Numbered from the stretch's first letter, positions 35,551 to 45,747 are shown. The stretch: 64,000 nucleotides of DNA from Halomonas llamarensis (GCF_023555005.1 NZ_JAMJPJ010000001.1:62001-126000); one strand, 5' to 3'. Notes: generated by a model not told the origin, from the sequence alone. Numbers and translations are program-made.

Positions 35551-37347
35551 ATGAGTCAGTTTGCAATTAACTTACTGTTCGTCGGCGCATCCTTCGCCCT
35601 CTACATCGGCATCGCCGTGTGGGCGCGCGCCGGCTCAACGAAAGATTTCTATGTCGCAGGCGGCGGTGTCCACCCTATTACCAACGGGATGGCGACTGCG
35701 GCTGACTGGATGTCTGCGGCGTCATTTATCTCCATGGCAGGCCTGCTTGCTTCAGGGGGTTACGCTAACTCGACCTTCCTGATGGGTTGGACCGGCGGCT
35801 ACGTCATCTTGGCCATGTTGCTCGCGCCTTATCTGCGTAAGTTCGGCAAATTCACGGTACCCGACTTCATCGGTGATCGCTTCTATAGCCGTACCGCGCG
35901 CCTTGTTGCCGTTATCTGTTTGATCGTGGCGTCAGTCACGTACGTTATCGGTCAGATGACCGGTGCAGGTGTTGCGTTCTCGCGCTTTCTGGAAGTGCCG
36001 AACACCGCCGGTATCTGGATTGCCGCGCTGATCGTTTTCCTCTACGCCGTTTTCGGTGGTATGAAAGGCATCACCTACACGCAGGTAGCGCAGTACGTGG
36101 TACTGATCATCGCCTACACCATTCCAGCGGTGTTCATTGCCATGCAGCTGACCGGCAACCCAATCCCGATGTTCGGTATGTTCAGCACCCACACGGAATC
36201 CGGTATTCCGATGTTAACCAAGCTCAATGAGGTAGTGAATGCGCTTGGTTTCCGCGACTATACCGCCGATGTGGATAACAAGCTCAACATGGTGCTGTTT
36301 ACCTTGTCGCTGATGGTGGGTACCGCGGGTCTTCCGCACGTCATCATTCGCTTTTTCACCGTACCTAAGGTGGCTGACGCACGTTGGTCAGCAGGCTGGG
36401 CGCTGGTGTTCATCGCGTTGCTTTACCTCACCGCACCGGCCGTTGGTTCCATGGCGCGTCTGAACCTCGCTACAACGGTCTACCCAGAAATGGCGGGCCA
36501 GGTAGAAGACTATAACGACGCTGCTGAACAGGCACTTGTCTACGAAGAGCGTCCTGAGTGGATCCGCACCTGGGAAGAAACCGGCCTGATCCAGTTTGAT
36601 GACAAAAATAACGATGGTCGCGTTCAGGTCTACAACGATAGCAATGAAGACTATGCTGAAGTTGCTGAATCACGTGGTTGGGAAGGCAGCGAGCTGACCG
36701 TCAATAATGACATCCTCGTACTGGCCAACCCCGAAATTGCCAACCTTCCGCCCTGGGTTATTGGTCTTATTGCTGCCGGTGGTATCGCGGCCGCGCTATC
36801 AACCGCTGCTGGCCTGCTCTTGGCGATCTCTTCAGCGATCAGTCACGATTTGATCAAGACCATGATCAACCCGAAGATCAGCGAGAAAGGCGAAATGTTG
36901 GCCGCGCGTATTTCCATGGCGGGTGCCATCCTGCTAGCAACGTATCTTGGCCTCAACCCGCCCGGGTTTGCCGCGCAAACCGTGGCACTTGCCTTCGGTA
37001 TCGCCGGTGCTTCGCTCTTCCCGGCGCTGATGATGGGTATCTTCTCCAAGCGCATCAATAACAAGGGCGCCGTTGCCGGTATGTTGGCAGGCCTTATCAC
37101 CACCCTGCTGTATATCTTCACCTACTTGGGCTGGTTCTTTGTGCCAGAAACCAACATGCTGGCTAACACACCGGAAAACTGGATCTTCGGCATCTCGCCG
37201 CTCTCCTTCGGTGCAATCGGTGCTATGATCAACTTCGCGGTTGCCTTCTCCGTGGCCAGCGTCACCGAAGAACCACCGCAAGAAATTCAGGACCTGGTGG
37301 AAAGCGTTCGCTATCCCAAAGGTGCTGGTGGTGCCGTGGATCACTGA
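35551..37347 (+). CDS. Sodium:solute symporter, VC_2705 subfamily (probable acetate/monocarboxylate carrier)
   Basis: A 598-residue SSS-family carrier with about 13 membrane helices. ADWMSAASFISMAGLLASGG (residues 51-70) is the conserved sodium-site region of acetate symporters (ActP), and GIAAALSTAAGLLLAISSAISHD is the other. A hydrophilic acidic insert of about 90 residues (311-398) contains DKNNDGRV at 351-358, like a calcium-binding loop. GGGAG SD before ATG. The DUF4212 partner before it and crbS, crbR, acs after it suggest acetate uptake, but substrate is inferred. Confidence 0.9.
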   Translation: MSQFAINLLFVGASFALYIGIAVWARAGSTKDFYVAGGGVHPITNGMATAADWMSAASFISMAGLLASGGYANSTFLMGWTGGYVILAMLLAPYLRKFGKFTVPDFIGDRFYSRTARLVAVICLIVASVTYVIGQMTGAGVAFSRFLEVPNTAGIWIAALIVFLYAVFGGMKGITYTQVAQYVVLIIAYTIPAVFIAMQLTGNPIPMFGMFSTHTESGIPMLTKLNEVVNALGFRDYTADVDNKLNMVLFTLSLMVGTAGLPHVIIRFFTVPKVADARWSAGWALVFIALLYLTAPAVGSMARLNLATTVYPEMAGQVEDYNDAAEQALVYEERPEWIRTWEETGLIQFDDKNNDGRVQVYNDSNEDYAEVAESRGWEGSELTVNNDILVLANPEIANLPPWVIGLIAAGGIAAALSTAAGLLLAISSAISHDLIKTMINPKISEKGEMLAARISMAGAILLATYLGLNPPGFAAQTVALAFGIAGASLFPALMMGIFSKRINNKGAVAGMLAGLITTLLYIFTYLGWFFVPETNMLANTPENWIFGISPLSFGAIGAMINFAVAFSVASVTEEPPQEIQDLVESVRYPKGAGGAVDH

Positions 37348-37378
37348 TTCATCGTAGTGATCTCGTCACCTACGTTTT

Positions 37379-37406
37379 CCGGGCGCGGCACACGTGCTGC
37401 GCCCGG
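37379..37406 (+). terminator. Hairpin after the symporter gene
   Basis: CCGGGCGC (37379-37386) and GCGCCCGG (37399-37406) enclose a 12-base loop that can itself pair GCAC/GTGC. It is 31 bases past the symporter stop. No T-run follows; a second imperfect stem, GGGCTTCC/GGAGGCCC, lies near 37426-37445 with a short T-rich tail. Partial or factor-assisted termination is likely. Confidence 0.55.
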
Positions 37407-37478
37407 TTAAACAACGCTTCGGGCTTCCTTAGGGAGGCCCGTTTGCTTTCAGAAAGCGTCTTTCGGAAAGGATAGAGT

Positions 37479-37994
37479 ATGATCTGGCACTTAATTGCCG
37501 CCGTCTTTGCTGGCCTGGCAGCTGCAGGAATAGGTCTACTGCTTCGCAACTTAAGCGCCAAGCGGTTACCTAAATGGATCGTGCCGGTGCTTGGCGGGCT
37601 GGGGATGCTCAGCTATCAAATTTATACCGAATACAACTGGTTTGAGCACAAGCAGCAACAACTTCCGGCGTCGGTAGACGTCGTCTCAAGCCAAGAAAGC
37701 AGTGCGGTTTGGCGCCCGTGGACCTTTGCCTTCCCGATCGTCAAAGAATTTACCGTGATCGACCGTGACAGTGTGCGCTTGAGCGAGGGCACTCCCGTCT
37801 TAGCCGAATTCATGCTTTACCACTTTGAGCACCATCATGCCGATGTGGTCACCCCACAAGCGTATGTGCTGAACTGTCGCTCGCGTGAACTTATGCCACT
37901 GGCGAGCGACACCGGCGAACCCGATGTTGAGGCAATGCGCACGCTGCGCCGCGACTCAGGGATTTATACGGCCATTTGCAATACATCGCGCTAA
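37479..37994 (+). CDS. Hypothetical membrane-anchored protein in the acetate locus
   Basis: I do not recognise a family for this 171-residue protein. The first 54 residues are two short hydrophobic segments (about 3-20 and 34-50) with a positive linker (RNLSAKRLPKW). A soluble domain of about 115 residues then holds conserved-looking VWRPWTFAFPIVKEFTVIDRD split around 80-102, a His-rich FEHHHAD near 120, and two Cys (C136 and C167) that could form a disulfide outside the membrane. AAGGA SD six bases before ATG. It stands alone between the symporter and crbS. Confidence 0.75.
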   Translation: MIWHLIAAVFAGLAAAGIGLLLRNLSAKRLPKWIVPVLGGLGMLSYQIYTEYNWFEHKQQQLPASVDVVSSQESSAVWRPWTFAFPIVKEFTVIDRDSVRLSEGTPVLAEFMLYHFEHHHADVVTPQAYVLNCRSRELMPLASDTGEPDVEAMRTLRRDSGIYTAICNTSR

Positions 37995-38160
37995 ACCACT
38001 GTTCTATAAACCACCGTTTAGTAAAAAACGACGCGTTAAAGCCTCTAGCAAGATGCCCCGCCCTTAGCACTGACGCTCGGGGCAATTTCCCCTAGAATAA
38101 GCCTTTTTGAGCGGCAATCAGCAAGTCGCATTGCTTCAAGGCTATGCGCAGGAGCGTCTT

Positions 38161-41100
38161 ATGTTTCATGGTGGGCTGCTGGTCACGGTATCGCTTTTGT
38201 ACATCGCAGTGCTCTTTGGTATTGCGTGGTACGGTGACCGTCGGGCGCGACTGCATGGCGCCAGCCACCGTCGGCCGATTATCTACAGCCTCGCACTGGC
38301 CATTTACTGCACATCGTGGACGTTTTACGGGGCCGTGGGGCAAGCCGCCACGGAGGGCTGGTCGTTTGCCAGCATTTTCGTCGGTCCCATCCTTACCTTC
38401 TTACTCTTCTGGCCGGTACTGGCCAAAATGATCCGTGTCGCCAAGCACCAAAACGTGACATCCATTGCCGATTTCATCGCTTCGCGCTACGGCAAAGCCC
38501 AATCGCTTGCCGCCTTTGCCAGCCTAGTCGCCCTCGTCGGCACCCTGCCCTATATCGCCCTACAGCTAAAAGCGGTCTCTACCTCGTTTAGCGTGTTAAC
38601 CCATGCCACCGATGTCACGCATACGCCGCTTTTCGGTGATACGGCGTTTTACATCGCCATTGTGATGGCGGCCTTCGCCATTCTCTTCGGCACCCGTCAT
38701 ACCGATGCCACCGAGCACCACGAAGGGCTGATTCACGCCGTAGCGTTTGAGTCAATGGTCAAGCTCGTGGCGTTTCTCGTGCTCGGTGCGTTCGTCACCT
38801 GGGGAATGTTTGACGGGCTTGGCGAATTGATGGGCTTTGCCGAAACCCAGCTTGAGCTTCAGCGCCAACTGGCAAACCAAGATTTCGGCCAAGGTTTCTG
38901 GGCGCAAACACTGCTCGCGATGCTAGCGATCCTCTGCCTACCTCGCCAATTCCATGTCGCGGTAGTAGAAAACACGCACTCTGACGATGCCAGCAAAGCA
39001 CGCTGGCTCTTCCCACTTTACCTTGTCGCGATCGCGTTTTTTGTCGTTCCGCTAGCGGCAGCGGGTTTATGGCTGTTCGCCGATACCTCGGTGGAACCTG
39101 ACAGTTACGTTCTCTCGTTAGCCATGGCCTCAGGACAGGATTGGCTAACGCTTTTAACCTTCATCGGCGGTTTTTCCGCGTCTACCGGCATGGTCATTGT
39201 GGCGGCAGTTGCGGTGTCGATCATGATCTCTAATGAGATCGTCATCCCGGCACTGTTCCGTTTACGCTGGTTCGACACCAAAGCCCGCGACTACGGTCGT
39301 TTGGTGTTACGCGCACGCCGGTTGACCATCGTTGCCGTACTCGCCATGGCATACGGCTTCTACCATTTGATCGCCGAATTCTCCTCACTGGCCTCTATCG
39401 GCATGCTCTCCTTTGCCGCTGCGGCACAGTTTGCGCCGGCCATCATCGGAGGACTTTACTGGAAGCGCGGCAACCGCCTCGGGGTCATTACCGGCATGAA
39501 TGCCGGATTTGCCATCTGGGCCTACAGCCTGCTCATGCCCGCCATGATTAACGCCGACGTGCTGCCAAGCACTTGGTTTGACGGCGGCCCGCTTGGATTG
39601 GCATGGCTTGCGCCGACGGCGCTGTTTGGCCTGAATCTCGGCGACAGCTTTACCCACGGGGTGATGCTTTCTCTCGGCATCAATTTGTTCTGCTATATTT
39701 TTGTCTCTCAAGTAACGTCGCAGCGCGTGATTGAGCGTATTCAAGCCTCTCTCTTTGTCGATAGCGTTGAGACGCGCCAAACATCCGTCAACCGCCCGTG
39801 GACAGGCGCCACCACCGTAGGCGACTTAAAAGTGCTGTGTGAGCGCTTTTTAGGCGCTGACCAAGTAGAACGCGCCTTTGATGACTATGCCCGACGCACT
39901 GGCAAACCGTTGGAGGAGAGCACCCGCGCATCAATTGACCTGATCCAGTTTACCGAACGTTTTTTAGCCTCGGTCCTCGGGGCCTCCTCCGCCCGCATCG
40001 TGGTCAACTCGGCGCTTCAAGGCCGCGGCATCGGTATTTCCGACGTTATCTCGATTGTTGACGAAGCGTCACAGGTGCTGGAATTTAACCGCGCACTGCT
40101 ACAAGCCACGATTGAGAACATTAATCAGGGCATCAGTGTCGTCGATCAAAACCTGTGCTTAGTGGTATGGAACCAACGCTATTTGGAGCTTTTCCGCTTT
40201 CCTGATCATCTGATTCGCGTCGGCGCGCCGATAGATCGCATTTTCCGTTATAACGCTCATAACGGCGAATACGGCCCCGGCGACCCGGAAGAGCATGTAC
40301 AACTGTTGCTCGATAATATCCGCGAAGGACAACCGCACCGTTACGTGCGCTACCGCCAAGATGGCAGCGTGCTCGAAGTTCAAGGCAATCCAATGCCCGG
40401 CGGCGGTTTTGTCTATACGTACCAGGATATTACCCAACAAAAGCGTATCGAAGAGGCGTTGATTCGCTCGGAAAACAATATCCGTATTTACACCGACAAC
40501 GTCCCGGCACTGATCGCCTATTTCGATAAAGAAGGGCGCTACCTGTTTACCAACCGGGCCTACGAACAGGCCTTTAACATCGACCGCAACGCGGTGATCG
40601 GTAAGCGCTACGAAGACGTTCTACCGCTGAAACAGTTCGAAGAACGCGCGCCATGGGTAGAAAAAACCCTACAGGGCGAGCGGGTCAGCTTTGAGGTCTC
40701 CCTGCGCTTAAACGGTACGATGCGCTATATGCTGGTGACCTACACGCCGCATTTTGGCGACAGCCAATCGATTCTTGGCTTTTTTGCTCTCTATCAAGAC
40801 ATTACCGAACGTCGCCAGGCCGAAATCGCGCTCAAAGAGACCAATGAAACACTGGAAGAGCGGGTGCGCGAGCGCACACAAGCGCTGTCAGAAGCCAACG
40901 CGGCCTTACGCCAGGAAAACCGTGTGCGCGCCGAAGCCGAGCAAGCACTGCGCCAAGCCAAGCAGGTGGCCGAAGATGCCAACGCATCAAAAACGCGCTT
41001 TCTGGCCGCCGCAAGTCACGACTTACTTCAACCGCTCAACGCTGCGCGGTTATTTACCTCGGCGCTGTTGCACGATATGCAAGACGCCAACCACCAACGC

Positions 41101-42102
41101 ACCATCGGCCATATCGATAACTCACTGCAAGCCGCTGAAGAGCTGCTCGGTACGCTGCTAGATATTTCCAAGCTTGATGCCGGTGCCCTGACCCCGAGAC
41201 GCAGCCATTTCGCCCTGGCGGATATTTTCCGCCCGCTGCGCGCAGAGTTTGACGTCATGGCGGACGACCGCGGATTGGATTTAAACGTCGTCACGACGAA
41301 GCAATGGGTCGATTCCGACCCACAAATGCTGCGCCGGATTATTCAAAACTTCCTCTCCAACGCGCTGCGCTACACCCAAGAGGGGCGCGTACTGCTAGGC
41401 TGCCGTCGTCATGGCGAGCGTTTGAGTATCGAGGTGTGGGATTCTGGCCCTGGGATCCCTGACTCCAAACTTTCCGAAATCTTTCAGGAGTTTCGCCGCT
41501 TGGATCAAACCTCACGGCACAAAGAAAGCGAAAAAGGGTTGGGGCTAGGGCTCTCGATTGCCGACCGCATGAGCCGCGTGCTTGACCACCCGATCAAAGT
41601 ACGTTCGTGGGAAGGGAGGGGGACGGTCTTTGCCGTCAGTGTCCCCATCGTCGCAGCCAGAGAGATAAGCGAGGCCGATAAGGAGCCGAAGACCCGCCGC
41701 GCCAGCAACAAGCTCGCTGGCACACGCATTGTCTGTATCGACAACGAGACGCTGATTCTGGAAGGCATGACGGCCATGCTCAGCGGCTGGGGCTGCGAAG
41801 TCTATACCGCGACCAGCATTGGCGGCGCAAAATCGATTCTGCGTAACATGGACGGCGATCCCGACGCTATTCTTGCCGACTACCACCTCGATAACGAAGT
41901 CACCGGATTAATGGCGCTAGAGGCGCTGAGCGAGCGATTAGAAAGCGTAGTGCCGGGGATTGTGATCACCGCCGACAGAACCGAAGATGTGGCAGAGGAG
42001 GTAAAACGCGCCGGTTACCAGCTGCTACTCAAGCCAGTGCGCCCGGCTGCCTTGCGGGCACTGTTGACGCGTACGCTGCAGGCCAGCCGAGCAACACCAT
42101 AA
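38161..42102 (+). CDS. crbS: CrbS: sodium-symporter-domain hybrid sensor kinase (acetate switch)
   Basis: A 1313-residue hybrid kinase. The N-terminal 500 residues are an SSS transporter-like domain of about 13 helices. A STAC-type linker region (about 515-620), PAS domains (about 640-760 and 770-895), a coiled coil, a HisKA domain with His953 (ASHDLLQPLN), a HATPase domain and a C-terminal receiver with Asp1240 (LADYHLD) follow. This is the CrbS/CbrA architecture; adjacency to crbR, acs and the symporter favours CrbS. AGGAG lies 7 bases before ATG 38161. A TTG start 18 codons upstream is less likely. Whether the transporter part moves substrate or only senses is unknown. Confidence 0.92.
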   Translation: MFHGGLLVTVSLLYIAVLFGIAWYGDRRARLHGASHRRPIIYSLALAIYCTSWTFYGAVGQAATEGWSFASIFVGPILTFLLFWPVLAKMIRVAKHQNVTSIADFIASRYGKAQSLAAFASLVALVGTLPYIALQLKAVSTSFSVLTHATDVTHTPLFGDTAFYIAIVMAAFAILFGTRHTDATEHHEGLIHAVAFESMVKLVAFLVLGAFVTWGMFDGLGELMGFAETQLELQRQLANQDFGQGFWAQTLLAMLAILCLPRQFHVAVVENTHSDDASKARWLFPLYLVAIAFFVVPLAAAGLWLFADTSVEPDSYVLSLAMASGQDWLTLLTFIGGFSASTGMVIVAAVAVSIMISNEIVIPALFRLRWFDTKARDYGRLVLRARRLTIVAVLAMAYGFYHLIAEFSSLASIGMLSFAAAAQFAPAIIGGLYWKRGNRLGVITGMNAGFAIWAYSLLMPAMINADVLPSTWFDGGPLGLAWLAPTALFGLNLGDSFTHGVMLSLGINLFCYIFVSQVTSQRVIERIQASLFVDSVETRQTSVNRPWTGATTVGDLKVLCERFLGADQVERAFDDYARRTGKPLEESTRASIDLIQFTERFLASVLGASSARIVVNSALQGRGIGISDVISIVDEASQVLEFNRALLQATIENINQGISVVDQNLCLVVWNQRYLELFRFPDHLIRVGAPIDRIFRYNAHNGEYGPGDPEEHVQLLLDNIREGQPHRYVRYRQDGSVLEVQGNPMPGGGFVYTYQDITQQKRIEEALIRSENNIRIYTDNVPALIAYFDKEGRYLFTNRAYEQAFNIDRNAVIGKRYEDVLPLKQFEERAPWVEKTLQGERVSFEVSLRLNGTMRYMLVTYTPHFGDSQSILGFFALYQDITERRQAEIALKETNETLEERVRERTQALSEANAALRQENRVRAEAEQALRQAKQVAEDANASKTRFLAAASHDLLQPLNAARLFTSALLHDMQDANHQRTIGHIDNSLQAAEELLGTLLDISKLDAGALTPRRSHFALADIFRPLRAEFDVMADDRGLDLNVVTTKQWVDSDPQMLRRIIQNFLSNALRYTQEGRVLLGCRRHGERLSIEVWDSGPGIPDSKLSEIFQEFRRLDQTSRHKESEKGLGLGLSIADRMSRVLDHPIKVRSWEGRGTVFAVSVPIVAAREISEADKEPKTRRASNKLAGTRIVCIDNETLILEGMTAMLSGWGCEVYTATSIGGAKSILRNMDGDPDAILADYHLDNEVTGLMALEALSERLESVVPGIVITADRTEDVAEEVKRAGYQLLLKPVRPAALRALLTRTLQASRATP

Positions 42103-42133
42103 TCGTTACGTTAAAGCCCGCGTTACGCGCCGC

Positions 42134-42796
42134 TTAAGACTCCACCTTGGGCGGCTCGACCTCAAGCTTTTGCGCTGCAATGACGGCTTGAGTACGCGAG
42201 TGCACGCCAAGCTTACGCAAAATCGCCGTCACGTGCGCTTTGATGGTCGCCTCAGACACACTCAGTTCGTAGGCGATTTGCTTGTTTAACAACCCTTCGG
42301 TAAGCATGTTCAACACACGAAACTGCTGCGGCGTAAGAGAAGCAATCGCCTGAGCAAAGCGTGTTTCTTCCTCGTTGGTCTCTTCAAGCACGCCCGATAA
42401 CGCTTCCGGCAGCCATACTTCCCCGTCTAAAATCTCACCCACTGCTTCAGCAATCAGCTGTAGCGAAGAGGATTTGGGGACAAAGCCCGAGGCACCGTAA
42501 TCAATCGCACGGCGCACCACATAAGGCTCGTCGCTGCCGGATACCACCGCAACCGGGACATCGGGCATTTGCCCACGCAATTGAATCAGCCCAGAAAAAC
42601 CGTGGGCGCCGGGCATATGTAGATCCAGGAGAATCAAATCGGCGTCTGGGTGGCGATTCACTACCTCCGTCGTTGCTTCCATGGTGTCAGCTTCGACAAT
42701 CTCCGCCTGCGGCGCTAGTTGACGCAGTGCTTGTGTCAACGCAGCACGAAACAGGGGGTGGTCGTCTGCGACGATGAATTTATGGGCGATTGCCAT
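42134..42796 (-). CDS. crbR: CrbR: LuxR/NarL-type response regulator
   Basis: A 220-residue response regulator. The receiver domain has the acidic pair DD at 11-12, phospho-acceptor Asp58 (LILLDLHMPG) and the conserved Lys in VPKSS near 108. A LuxR/GerE helix-turn-helix occupies about 150-215 (LTPQQFRVLNMLTEGLLNKQIAYELSVSEATIKAHV split across it). It is the likely partner of CrbS, which converges on it with a 31-base gap. In Vibrio and Pseudomonas CrbR activates acs, which lies 242 bases away on the same strand. GGAGGAA SD before ATG. Confidence 0.93.
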   Translation of the reverse strand: MAIAHKFIVADDHPLFRAALTQALRQLAPQAEIVEADTMEATTEVVNRHPDADLILLDLHMPGAHGFSGLIQLRGQMPDVPVAVVSGSDEPYVVRRAIDYGASGFVPKSSSLQLIAEAVGEILDGEVWLPEALSGVLEETNEEETRFAQAIASLTPQQFRVLNMLTEGLLNKQIAYELSVSEATIKAHVTAILRKLGVHSRTQAVIAAQKLEVEPPKVES

Positions 42797-42964
42797 GGAT
42801 GTTCCTCCGGTTTCTTATGCAGCAGTCACAACACGCTACCCGCCGCGACGCTAGGCCATACGCTTGAAACGTATACGTTGGCAGCATGGTACCCCATGCT
42901 CTTCTCTATTCCCAAGCCTCGCGTGAACGATTTGTCACATTTACTGCGCTAACTCAGAAACAAC

Positions 42965-42988
42965 TGTGCCGGCTAATGAGCCGGCACA
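42965..42988 (-). terminator. Terminator hairpin after acs
   Basis: TGTGCCGGCT (42965-42974) and AGCCGGCACA (42979-42988) make a perfect 10-bp stem with a 4-base loop, 50 bases after the acs stop codon on the minus strand. The following GTTGTTTC is only moderately T-rich. Confidence 0.7.
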
Positions 42989-43038
42989 GCATTAACTGCT
43001 AAACGGTGCGTGATTGAGGGTCATATCCGCATTAAAAA

Positions 43039-44988
43039 TCACTGATTAACGCGTTGCTCAATAAGCTCATCCACGACACTGGGGTCCGCCAACGTACTGG
43101 TATCCCCTAAACCATCACACTCATTGGCCGCGATTTTGCGCAGAATGCGGCGCATGATCTTACCCGAGCGCGTTTTCGGCAGACCCGGCGCCCACTGGAT
43201 TACATCCGGCGAGGCAATTGGGCCGATATCTTTACGCACCCACTTGGTCAGCTCTTTTTTGAGCTCGTCGGTAGGATCAATGCCATCGTTGAGGGTGACA
43301 TAGATATAGATGCCTTGGCCTTTAATATCATGCGGGTAGCCCACCACGGCAGCTTCGGCAACCGCGTCATGTGCGACCAGCGATGACTCAATTTCCGCGG
43401 TGCCCATGCGGTGACCAGAGACGTTGAGAACGTCGTCTACACGTCCGGTGATCCAGTAATAACCGTCTTCATCGCGACGGCATCCATCACCGGTGAAGTA
43501 CATGTTGTCGTAGGTCGAGAAATACGTCTGCACGAAACGATCATGGTCATCCCAAATGGACCGCGCCTGACCCGGCCAGGAGTCAAGGATCACCAAATTC
43601 CCCTCGGTGGCGCCTTCAAGCAGATTACCCTCGTTATCCACCAGTGCGGGCTGTACACCAAAGAACGGCTTGGTCGCCGACCCTGGCTTAAGCGGCGTGG
43701 CGCCAGGCAGTGGTGAAATCATAATGCCGCCGGTCTCGGTTTGCCACCAGGTATCGACAATCGGGCACTTCCCGTTGCCGATCACGCGGTAGAACCATTC
43801 CCACGCCTCGGGGTTGATCGGCTCGCCCACCGACCCGAGCAGGCGCAACGAATCGCGCTTGCTTGAGTCCATGACATTGTCGCCGTGAGCCATCAACGCG
43901 CGTACGGCAGTCGGTGCGGTATACAGAATATTGACGTTATGCTTGTCGACAATGTCGCCAATACGGCCGTGACTTGGGTAGCTTGGCACGCCCTCAAACA
44001 TCAGCGTCGTCGCGCCATTGGCGAGCGGTCCGTAAACGATGTAGCTATGGCCGGTTACCCAGCCCACGTCAGCGGTGCACCAGAAAACTTCGCCATCTTG
44101 ATAGTCAAAAACATACTGGTGTGTCATCGCAGTGTAGGTAAGATAACCGCCAGTTGTATGCTTGAGGCCTTTGGGCGCGCCGGTAGAGCCCGAGGTGTAA
44201 AGGATAAACAGCGGGTCTTCCGCGCCCACCGCTTCGGGCTCACACTCAGTAGACTGCTTATCGACCAGATCGGCGAACCACAGATCGCGACCTTCTTTCC
44301 AATCGATATCGCCGCCGGTACGCTTCACAACCAACACGTTCTTGCACACATCGGTACCGTCACGGGTCAACGCCGCATCCACGTTATCTTTTAGCGGCAC
44401 CTGCTTACCGCCACGCACGGATTCATCAGCGGTGATGACGAGCGTGGAGTTAGCGCCGATCACACGCTGGGCCACGGCATCCGGCGAGAAGCCACCGAAA
44501 ACAACCGAGTGCACTGCACCGATACGCGCACAGGCCAGCATGGCCATGGCCGCTTCTGGAATCATGGGCATGTAAAGCGTGACGGTATCGCCTTTGCTTA
44601 CGCCCAGCTCTTTAAGCGCATTCGCCAGCTGGTTGGTGTGTTCGTAGAGTTCACGATAAGAAATATGCTTAGCATCGTTCGGGTCGTCGCCTTCCCAAAT
44701 GATCGCGGTTTGCTCGCCGCGCTTTTCAAGGTGGCGATCGATGCAGTTTACGGCAACGTTCAATTCGCCGTCTTCAAACCAGCGGATGTCTACGTTATTC
44801 CGGTCAAACGACGTGTTTTTGATTTTATTGGGGACTTTCATCCAGTCAAGCCGCTTGGCATGCTCGGCCCAGAAGCCTTCCGGGTCGTCTACCGAACGCT
44901 GGTACATGGCCGCATACGTTTTTTCATCGGCCCAAGCATTGGCGGCGATATCGTCGCGCACCGGATAGACATTCTGTTGTTCGCTCAT
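43039..44988 (-). CDS. acs: Acetyl-CoA synthetase (AMP-forming) Acs
   Basis: Activates acetate to acetyl-CoA through an acetyl-AMP intermediate. 649 residues, full length. The phosphate-binding loop [15 protein letters not shown] is near 268-282, WWQTETGG near 414, and the hinge/acyl-adenylate region [16 protein letters not shown] near 520-535. Lys610 in [11 protein letters not shown] is the Lys that is reversibly acetylated in characterised Acs enzymes. AGAGG SD before ATG. The upstream region (44989-45165) has a direct repeat TATGAATGT at 45023 and 45068. Control by CrbSR is inferred from the neighbourhood. Confidence 0.97.
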   Translation of the reverse strand: MSEQQNVYPVRDDIAANAWADEKTYAAMYQRSVDDPEGFWAEHAKRLDWMKVPNKIKNTSFDRNNVDIRWFEDGELNVAVNCIDRHLEKRGEQTAIIWEGDDPNDAKHISYRELYEHTNQLANALKELGVSKGDTVTLYMPMIPEAAMAMLACARIGAVHSVVFGGFSPDAVAQRVIGANSTLVITADESVRGGKQVPLKDNVDAALTRDGTDVCKNVLVVKRTGGDIDWKEGRDLWFADLVDKQSTECEPEAVGAEDPLFILYTSGSTGAPKGLKHTTGGYLTYTAMTHQYVFDYQDGEVFWCTADVGWVTGHSYIVYGPLANGATTLMFEGVPSYPSHGRIGDIVDKHNVNILYTAPTAVRALMAHGDNVMDSSKRDSLRLLGSVGEPINPEAWEWFYRVIGNGKCPIVDTWWQTETGGIMISPLPGATPLKPGSATKPFFGVQPALVDNEGNLLEGATEGNLVILDSWPGQARSIWDDHDRFVQTYFSTYDNMYFTGDGCRRDEDGYYWITGRVDDVLNVSGHRMGTAEIESSLVAHDAVAEAAVVGYPHDIKGQGIYIYVTLNDGIDPTDELKKELTKWVRKDIGPIASPDVIQWAPGLPKTRSGKIMRRILRKIAANECDGLGDTSTLADPSVVDELIEQRVNQ

Positions 44989-45165
44989 GAAATTGCCTCT
45001 GTCCGTGGAAATGCACTCTCTGTATGAATGTAGCCGGTATTGTTATTTACTGCACCGGCACTATTATTATGAATGTTCACCTAGCATAAACCTCCCGGTG
45101 CGCCCTTCCCTTTAGACATTGGTATTAACATTTTTTATTTAAATAACAACGACTTATATTGCTAT

Positions 45166-45747
45166 TCACGACACATCACGGCCGCAATAGACCAAGGTCT
45201 GAGCGCACTGGCGACAACGATACTGCCGACCACCACGGGCGAGCGTGTGGCGCTGTGCGGTAAAGGCGTGTTGGCGACACGCGCACGCATAACGGTAAGG
45301 CGCTCGTTGCGCGCGTTTAATGTCGAAACGGTGGGTTACATCGGGCGCCAAACCAAAAAGGTCGCGCATAACGGCTTGCCATTCGCGGCCATGCGGTTTT
45401 AAGCGCGGGCCATCTTGGAGATGAAAAACCAGCCAGTGCGCCATTTCATGGGGAATCACTTGGTCAAAAAACGCGCGGCGGTTCTCACTAAGCAGTACCG
45501 GGTTAAACCGCAACCCGCCTCGGCCTAAGTGCGCCTGCCCGGCGGAGGCGCCTTTAAGGTCAAACCACACCTTGGGTGACGGCAACGTCGGATGAACCTC
45601 GCGACAGCGCTGCCAGGCCTGCTTGACCCGGGTGCTGGCGGCATCCATCAGCGCCGATTCACCTAGCGCCACTAGCTCGGCTTCAGGCCAGGCAGGGAGC
45701 GGCAATGCTTGGGTTTGAAGATATCCGTTTGATGATAAACTGCTCAC
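45166..45747 (-). CDS. SprT-like zinc metalloprotease-family protein
   Basis: A 193-residue SprT-family protein. The zinc motif is H100-E101-x2-H104 (VIPHEMAHW), with a third likely ligand His119 (PHGREW). A C-terminal zinc-ribbon with two Cys pairs (CACRQH and CRQCAQ) follows. Family members of the bacterial SprT group are poorly characterised; eukaryotic Spartan cleaves DNA-protein crosslinks. Starts with GTG; AAGGG is upstream. Divergent from the UPF0149 gene with only 35 bases between the two start codons. Confidence 0.87.
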   Translation of the reverse strand: MSSLSSNGYLQTQALPLPAWPEAELVALGESALMDAASTRVKQAWQRCREVHPTLPSPKVWFDLKGASAGQAHLGRGGLRFNPVLLSENRRAFFDQVIPHEMAHWLVFHLQDGPRLKPHGREWQAVMRDLFGLAPDVTHRFDIKRAQRAPYRYACACRQHAFTAQRHTLARGGRQYRCRQCAQTLVYCGRDVS

